From: Pseudobutyrivibrio sp.
Lineage (GTDB): Bacteria; Bacillota; Clostridia; Lachnospirales; Lachnospiraceae
Assembly (NCBI RefSeq): GCF_017471675.1
Contig: NZ_JAFUSK010000049.1
Coordinates: 1-45,587, forward strand
DNA length: 45,587 bases
Reading direction: 5' to 3'
The position numbers were made by a program, and so were the translations under genes. The notes below the pieces were generated by a model. That model was not told where the DNA came from and searched no databases. It saw nothing but the letters and a program-made list of their open reading frames with translations. Positions 40,027 through 45,587 of this stretch are shown here, in pieces; within the stretch, counting starts at the first letter, position 1, and each line of letters starts with the position of its first letter.

Positions 40027-43000
40027 CTAATCCTTGTAATCCTTGTCTACTACATTGATAACAATTGTTGCTTCGTATTCATTACCCATGTAAGAATATG
40101 TCACCTTAAGCTCCTTCTTGCCTGTAGCCGCTGTTACATCTACTGGAAGGTCAAGCTTAATACCGTCCTTGATTGTTACCTTGCTTCCGTTATCAAGAGT
40201 AGCTCTGATTCTGATATCATCAGCCTCAACTGTCTCGCCTACTGCATACATTCTTACTGTCTTGCGAACCTTTGCTGACTTGATAGTCTCTGCTGCAATC
40301 TGTCCGCCCTCAGCAATCTTTTCTGTATTGAAGCTTGCTGCATTCTTATCAGGTGTTTCTGTAAGGATGAGCTTGCCACCTACTGAAGCGATATAGAAGC
40401 CATGGTAAAGAGCACTTTCAAATGTTACGCCTCTACCATTTAATCCCTTGATTGTTCTGAAGGTCATAGCCTTTGCTTCATCTGTGGTTCCATTTACATC
40501 CTGTGAAAGAACAAGATTGTAGCTTCCATCAGATAAAGCCTTGCCAACTGTAAGGTACATACCTGGCTTGTAATTTGATTCAAGTGAAACAAGAGCTTCA
40601 TTGTTCTTATTAAGCTTGCCAGGATTGATTTCCCATTCAGCAGTTTCACCATCATATTTGCTGTCACAGCCAACCTTCTTTCCAGTCATTGGATAGTCGC
40701 TGTCGCTTAATGTGTTTTCAAACTCCTGAACGTAGATAGGATTCTTGTAGTAATCGTAAATCTTGCTTACTGTTCCTGTTAAACCTACTGCAGTCTTTTT
40801 GATGTATGGGATTGAGCCATCCTCATTTACCTTAAACTCCTCGCAGCAGGCAACTCTTCTGAATCCACTACCGTGTGGAAGACTTCCATCGTGGTAAACG
40901 AAATATGTGTGTCCCTTGAAATCAAATACTGCCATGTGGTTTGTGTTAGATGTAGCTGAAGGCTCCATAACAACGCCGCCGAAGGTCCATTCATTGTTAA
41001 GGAAATCTTCTAAGCTGTCACAATATGCATAAGCCATCTGCTCACGCCAATCGTAAGCGAAGAACATGTAGTAACGATCCTTGCCGTTTACGTTATGCTT
41101 ATAGTAATAAGGAGCTTCTGTATACTGATGTCCTGAAGGCATTCCCTTGATTACACCAACCTTGATATCAGCATTCTTCTTGTCAGATGCCTTCTCAACT
41201 GAAAGCTTATCCTCATCACCATCCTGATCCTTGATAGAAATCATGTCCTCGTTTAATTCGCAATTGAAGAAACGAACATTACCCCATCCAAGGATTCTAT
41301 GCTCTACTCCCTTTTCATCCTTCTCAATCCAGAAGGTTGGGTCGATATCTTCCCAAGTAGATACACCATTGTAGGTATCTACATTCTTAACAAGTGGATG
41401 TCCAATATCCTTAAAGCCACCTGTTGGTGAATCAGATACTGCAACACCGATGCACTTGCCACCGCCGTAGCTGCTCTTTGCCTCTGAGCAATAATAGAAG
41501 TAATACTTGTCACCGTACTTAACCACCTGACCAGCCCATGCACTGTTCTTATCCTGTACCCAGCTGATGTCAGAATCGTTAAGATATTCGCCCTCATACT
41601 TCCAATTCTTCATATCCTTTGAAGAATAGCATCTCCAATCAGGCATCTTGTAGCTTTCTGTTGTAGAAGTGTCGTGGCCAACGTAAGCATATACTGTATC
41701 ACCATCAACTAAGATAGATGGGTCACCACCGTAAAGCACATCACCATTTTCATCAAAGCCAAGCATTGGGTTGCCTGATTTACTCTTTTCTAATGTAACT
41801 TCCTCGGCATCCTCAAAATCATTCCAATCACTTCCAGTAAGTGCTGAATATTCATCAGCTGTTATTGGCATTACGTAACCATGACGATATTTAATCTTGT
41901 TGTATGAACCGAGCTTATCATCAGATACGAATTCAAAATCACCTGATGCCAAATCTGTAGTTACTACTGGATAGTAGCCCTGTCCTCTTGCAAATCTATC
42001 GATGAGCAAGCACCACTGATCCTTACCTTCTTCATTCTTCTCATTTAACTTGAAGATGATAGGTCCTTCTACTGCACCAACCTTTCCAGGTAATGTCTTA
42101 TCTAAGAACTTAGAACTGATATCTGTAAACTGACCAAGTACGTTGTCAGCAACGTCAATCTTGATTGAGCCGTTTGACTCGTTCTTTGTGTAACGATAGT
42201 ACTTGCCATCGTTACCCTTAATCATTGTTGAATCGATTACCTTAATTATCTTGCCACTCTTATCTCTTCCGCCCTCGTGATAAAGCTGTGGTTCTGTGAA
42301 ATGAACAAAGTCACGAGTCTTTGCATAGTAGATTGCATGGTTCTCATAATCCTGAGTAATCTTTTCATTTTCATCTACTTCAAGTGTTGTTGCAGACCAG
42401 TAAACAACGTACTCACCTGTTACATCGTCATAGACAAACTCTGGTGCCCATGTACATCCAGCATTTTCTGGAGCTATTTCTGCAAGCCATGGCTTAGACC
42501 AGTGAACTAAATCGTTTGATTCCCAAACAACAATGCTGTGGCTACCGTTGCTACCAGCCTGACCCCAGTCTCTGTTATGATAGATGCTAAGATCTGTAGA
42601 AATCATGTAGAACTTGTCTCCCTCTGGAGTACGAGCAATGTACATGTCTCTAAGTCCACTTTCACCGATTGTGCTTTCGATGATTGGATTGTTGTTGTTC
42701 AAATCCTCCCAGTTAAATCCATCCTTTGAAACTGAGAAGTAAACCTGCTCATCTGTAGCTGCCCCTTCTGTTCCTGTGAAATGAACGAATAGATATCCTA
42801 CATATTCATCAACAGCCTTTGGTGCAGCAACAACTGTACAATCGTAAGCCTTTGTTACTGATACATCATTCTTCTTAAAGGTCGCTGTAAGAGTTACCTT
42901 TGTGTCCTCAGACTGTCTTGTTACAACACCTGCTGGGGTGCTGTCATAACCCTTATTTGCCTTTACCTTTGTGCTGATTACTTTTTCATCAGATGATGAC

Positions 43001-45587
43001 CATGAAACAGATACTCCATTAATCTCATCTGGAAGGGAAATGTTACCCTTGATTTTGTTCATATCAGGAATCACGTAATTGTTTGCTACATATTCAACAT
43101 CACCGATTTCCTGTAAGCGTGCAACCTTACCTGCTGTGTAAAGTCGTGCTACATCATCTGCCTTGTAGGCTCTTTCGTATACCTTTACGTTGTCAAAATA
43201 TCCTCTGAAATAAGCATCTCCTGAGTAGAATGACTTGCCAAGGTAACCTAACAAATCCTCTCCTAATTCAGAAACCTTAACACCTGTGTTTTTGTTAACA
43301 CCGATAAGCTTGCCATCTCTGTAAAGTGACATCCTGTTTCCATCCATTACGATGGTGATGTTGATCCAGGTTCTTGATGTATTTGGATATTTAGCTGATG
43401 CCTCAACCTTCTTTTCGCCGCCACTGCTTTCTTTTGTAATAGCAAGCTTTTCAGCTGTTGGCATTGCTTTGTAGAATAAATACTTTGCATTATCCTGACC
43501 AACTGTAAATGTAAAGTAATTTCCTGTACGTGTAACCTCGTTTACATCGAAGGAAATAGTCATCTTATCTCTGCCATCAAAGAATCCCTTAGGGAATTCA
43601 AGATAAGCATTGTGACCACCAACTGATGTGTCACCGTCTAAGTAAAGAACCTTGCCGTAATCCTTGTCCTCTACTACCTGTCCCTTTACAACCTTACCAT
43701 CATTGCCATTTCCAGATGCATCCTTGATGGCGTTCTTTGTAAGACCATCGTTAAAGTCATACTGAAGAACTGGTTCAGCCTTTATCTCTTCACCTTCAAC
43801 TACAACATTTACCTTGAATTTATCTCCATCCTTGATGAAATCTGTATCACTAAGATTAAAGATTGGAAGTCCATCCTCATCAAATAGAACTGTCTTTACA
43901 TATGCATTTCTGCATGGGTCGTAAAGTGGGTCACCTGAATGAGTGGCATGTGTCTTTGATTCTCTTGCGTGATATACAATTACAAGATTTCCATTTTCAT
44001 CATAGGTAAATGAGTTGTGGCCAGGACCTGAAACCTCATCATCAAAGTCAGAGCTTGTAAGGATTGGATAAGGAAGCTTTGTCCAATTGTTAATATCAAG
44101 CAAATCTGCCTTTTCATCTGCATACATAAGACCTACGCAATATTCAGAACCTGTACCTGATGCAGAGAAGGTCATGTAAACCTTTCCATCCTTTTTGAAT
44201 ACTCCAGGTCCTTCGTTTACTTTATATCTAACAAGCTCCCAAGCAAATTCTGGCTTTGTAAGAAGCTTTGCCTTGCTTGTAAGCTGTGTAGGATTTTCAG
44301 GGTCTATGCTTGCGATGAATAAGTAGCTAAGTCCATCTGGGTTCTGAGAATTCTTTGTCTCGTCAGCCCAAATGAGATAGTGCTTTCCATCTGCCTCAAA
44401 ATATGTCATATCAAGTGACATTGCATTTAATACATTGTCACCGCTAACTGGCTTAACCAGCTCTGGCTCACCCCATTTGTCAGCATCTAACATGCTTTCC
44501 TTCTTAGGGTTACCTTCAAACTTAATCATAAATGGTCTGATGTTAAAGGTAGTGCCGTTTCCTGTGTTAAGACCTGCTGTTGCAACAAGATACCAGCTGT
44601 CGCCAATCTTGTGCATCTCTGGTGCCCAGATAAATCTGCCAAGAGATTTTGATGTGTTCTCATCCCAAACTGCAACCTCCTCAGCTGACTGAAGACCTGC
44701 AATTGTCTTTGCTCTTCTAAGAATGATTCTGTCGTAACCATCCTTGTCGCCGCTTCCTACCATTGGGTAAGATGCTGTGAAATAGTAGTATCCATCGTCC
44801 TTGTTATAAACAACATATGGATCTGCTCTTTCAGGAACAAGTGGGTCAGCTGCGTCTGTAAAGTTTCCAGAACCGCCAATCACACCTTCAAGTGTGTAGG
44901 TGCCAGGAAGCTCAAGGTCAACATTTTCAATGCTATCCTCTGTGAATCTAAGAGAATATTCCTTCTTTGTTCCATCTGAATACTCAGCCTTTACAGTGTT
45001 CTTCTTAATATACTTTGAAAGAATCTCTCTAAATTCTTCCTCTGAAGTAAGAGCATCTACCTTTATCTCATCTGTAGGAAGGCTTGAAAGAGATGTGTTA
45101 TAAGGATTGGTAAATTTCTCTGTAAGATTATCATATTCTGACTTAGTAAGTCCTAGAATACTTGTGCTTACAGCATCCTTTGGTGCAAGACTTTTTTCTT
45201 CAAAGCTGTAGCCTTCAATTAGCACTGCCTTGTCAAAGCTTTCCATATCCTTTGATGTTACAAGATATGTGCCATCATTTGTCTTCAGATAGATTTCATA
45301 TCTTTCATCAGTCATATCATATTTAGCCTCAATCTGCTTTACATTTGAAACAGATGAACCAGTAGATACTGATTTTTCATTCTTATATGAAATCAAATCA
45401 TCACTTTCGTATACAATCAGATTGCCAGAAGGGCCATCTGCTGCAACCATGTAAAAGCCCTCTCCATCTGCCTGTCTAAGTACAGTTGGACTCTGATATG
45501 CCTTGCTACCTAGGCTTGTGTACATAATAGGTTGATTCTTATGAAGTGCCTCAAAACTTCCATTCTTTTTAGCAGCAATCTTCATAC
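40027..45587 (-). CDS. Giant multi-domain GH43 arabinan/hemicellulose hydrolase (5'-partial)
   Basis: At least 1852 aa are present; the gene continues beyond the right edge, since no signal peptide follows the first in-window ATG. Domains from that point are: a propeller-like remnant (~1-130); GH43 no. 1 (~238-555; ERADPYVVY, AMSLDMTYF, VNEGPGVFK); LamG (~600-790); Ig-like (~800-920); GH43 no. 2 (~930-1230; GLRDMYIAR, VIDSTMIK, VEGPIIFK); GH43 no. 3 (~1285-1580; YGGDPSILV, EDIDPTFW, QYTEAPYYY); an AbfB/CBM42-like trefoil (~1640-1755); and a C-terminal Ig-like domain. Each GH43 shows Asp, Asp and Glu in the expected order, so all three may be active. Arabinan or arabinoxylan is the likely substrate. 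Confidence 0.9.
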   Translation of the reverse strand, partial: MKIAAKKNGSFEALHKNQPIMYTSLGSKAYQSPTVLRQADGEGFYMVAADGPSGNLIVYESDDLISYKNEKSVSTGSSVSNVKQIEAKYDMTDERYEIYLKTNDGTYLVTSKDMESFDKAVLIEGYSFEEKSLAPKDAVSTSILGLTKSEYDNLTEKFTNPYNTSLSSLPTDEIKVDALTSEEEFREILSKYIKKNTVKAEYSDGTKKEYSLRFTEDSIENVDLELPGTYTLEGVIGGSGNFTDAADPLVPERADPYVVYNKDDGYYYFTASYPMVGSGDKDGYDRIILRRAKTIAGLQSAEEVAVWDENTSKSLGRFIWAPEMHKIGDSWYLVATAGLNTGNGTTFNIRPFMIKFEGNPKKESMLDADKWGEPELVKPVSGDNVLNAMSLDMTYFEADGKHYLIWADETKNSQNPDGLSYLFIASIDPENPTQLTSKAKLLTKPEFAWELVRYKVNEGPGVFKKDGKVYMTFSASGTGSEYCVGLMYADEKADLLDINNWTKLPYPILTSSDFDDEVSGPGHNSFTYDENGNLVIVYHARESKTHATHSGDPLYDPCRNAYVKTVLFDEDGLPIFNLSDTDFIKDGDKFKVNVVVEGEEIKAEPVLQYDFNDGLTKNAIKDASGNGNDGKVVKGQVVEDKDYGKVLYLDGDTSVGGHNAYLEFPKGFFDGRDKMTISFDVNEVTRTGNYFTFTVGQDNAKYLFYKAMPTAEKLAITKESSGGEKKVEASAKYPNTSRTWINITIVMDGNRMSLYRDGKLIGVNKNTGVKVSELGEDLLGYLGKSFYSGDAYFRGYFDNVKVYERAYKADDVARLYTAGKVARLQEIGDVEYVANNYVIPDMNKIKGNISLPDEINGVSVSWSSSDEKVISTKVKANKGYDSTPAGVVTRQSEDTKVTLTATFKKNDVSVTKAYDCTVVAAPKAVDEYVGYLFVHFTGTEGAATDEQVYFSVSKDGFNWEDLNNNNPIIESTIGESGLRDMYIARTPEGDKFYMISTDLSIYHNRDWGQAGSNGSHSIVVWESNDLVHWSKPWLAEIAPENAGCTWAPEFVYDDVTGEYVVYWSATTLEVDENEKITQDYENHAIYYAKTRDFVHFTEPQLYHEGGRDKSGKIIKVIDSTMIKGNDGKYYRYTKNESNGSIKIDVADNVLGQFTDISSKFLDKTLPGKVGAVEGPIIFKLNEKNEEGKDQWCLLIDRFARGQGYYPVVTTDLASGDFEFVSDDKLGSYNKIKYRHGYVMPITADEYSALTGSDWNDFEDAEEVTLEKSKSGNPMLGFDENGDVLYGGDPSILVDGDTVYAYVGHDTSTTESYKMPDWRCYSSKDMKNWKYEGEYLNDSDISWVQDKNSAWAGQVVKYGDKYYFYYCSEAKSSYGGGKCIGVAVSDSPTGGFKDIGHPLVKNVDTYNGVSTWEDIDPTFWIEKDEKGVEHRILGWGNVRFFNCELNEDMISIKDQDGDEDKLSVEKASDKKNADIKVGVIKGMPSGHQYTEAPYYYKHNVNGKDRYYMFFAYDWREQMAYAYCDSLEDFLNNEWTFGGVVMEPSATSNTNHMAVFDFKGHTYFVYHDGSLPHGSGFRRVACCEEFKVNEDGSIPYIKKTAVGLTGTVSKIYDYYKNPIYVQEFENTLSDSDYPMTGKKVGCDSKYDGETAEWEINPGKLNKNNEALVSLESNYKPGMYLTVGKALSDGSYNLVLSQDVNGTTDEAKAMTFRTIKGLNGRGVTFESALYHGFYIASVGGKLILTETPDKNAASFNTEKIAEGGQIAAETIKSAKVRKTVRMYAVGETVEADDIRIRATLDNGSKVTIKDGIKLDLPVDVTAATGKKELKVTYSYMGNEYEATIVINVVDKDYKD

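Overview
The window looks like a chromosomal segment of a Gram-positive, low-GC gut or rumen anaerobe of the Lachnospiraceae (Butyrivibrio/Pseudobutyrivibrio-like). This is inferred from the DUF3793-flavodoxin pair, the YesM/YesN-type sensor system with CUT2 sugar transport, HemZ, secreted pectin- and arabinan-degrading enzymes with Ser/Gly-rich linkers, and strong AGGAGG ribosome sites. No rRNA, insertion sequence, integrase or classical CRISPR array was seen.

Layout. (1) 1-1810: four tRNA genes (Pro, Gly, Arg, His) and a flavodoxin/DUF3793 operon behind a palindromic operator, all on the minus strand. (2) 1870-5019: a heavy-metal cassette with a CadC/SmtB-like repressor, a Zn/Cd-type P1B ATPase and a separate small HMA protein. 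It carries three copies of a covarying hairpin element and a classic ArsR-type operator. (3) 5056-5811: a 756-bp non-coding near-palindrome. (4) 5812-6513: an SGNH hydrolase. (5) 6610-17263: a sugar-sensing and uptake locus read on the minus strand: membrane-anchored binding protein, histidine kinase, AraC-type response regulator, second binding lipoprotein, then a ChvE-like binding lipoprotein, ATPase and two paralogous permeases. (6) 17284-25299: housekeeping genes hisS, hemZ, an MBL-fold hydrolase, rel and an ABC-F ATPase. (7) 25333-28262: a 43-aa small ORF, a Nudix hydrolase and an almost gene-free repeat island around a DUF4160/DUF2442 toxin-antitoxin-like pair. (8) 28308-45587: a secreted Ala-rich coiled-coil protein, an XRE regulator, a ricin-domain pectate lyase, a chemoreceptor, pyruvate kinase, a LamG surface protein and a giant triple-GH43 enzyme cut by the window edge.

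The most unusual content is non-coding. Four arrays (20001-20350, 26232-26487, 27487-27681, 27820-28167) share one architecture. Each has a private 7-10 bp arm that alternates with its own reverse complement, separated by variable sequence of fixed length, in units that repeat with almost constant period: 52, 73, 53 and 74 bp. These periods are close to 5 or 7 DNA helical turns. The last three arrays are bracketed by five copies of a ~40-bp element ending in TATGCCTATT. I know of no described system with this structure. It is the best candidate here for a novel element, followed by the giant hairpin and the three metal-cassette hairpins.

Functionally the window fits a plant-polysaccharide specialist. 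Extracellular pectate lyase and GH43 enzymes release sugars, a binding-protein/kinase/regulator triad senses them, a ChvE-type ABC transporter imports them, pyruvate kinase closes glycolysis, and a Cache-domain chemoreceptor may direct movement.
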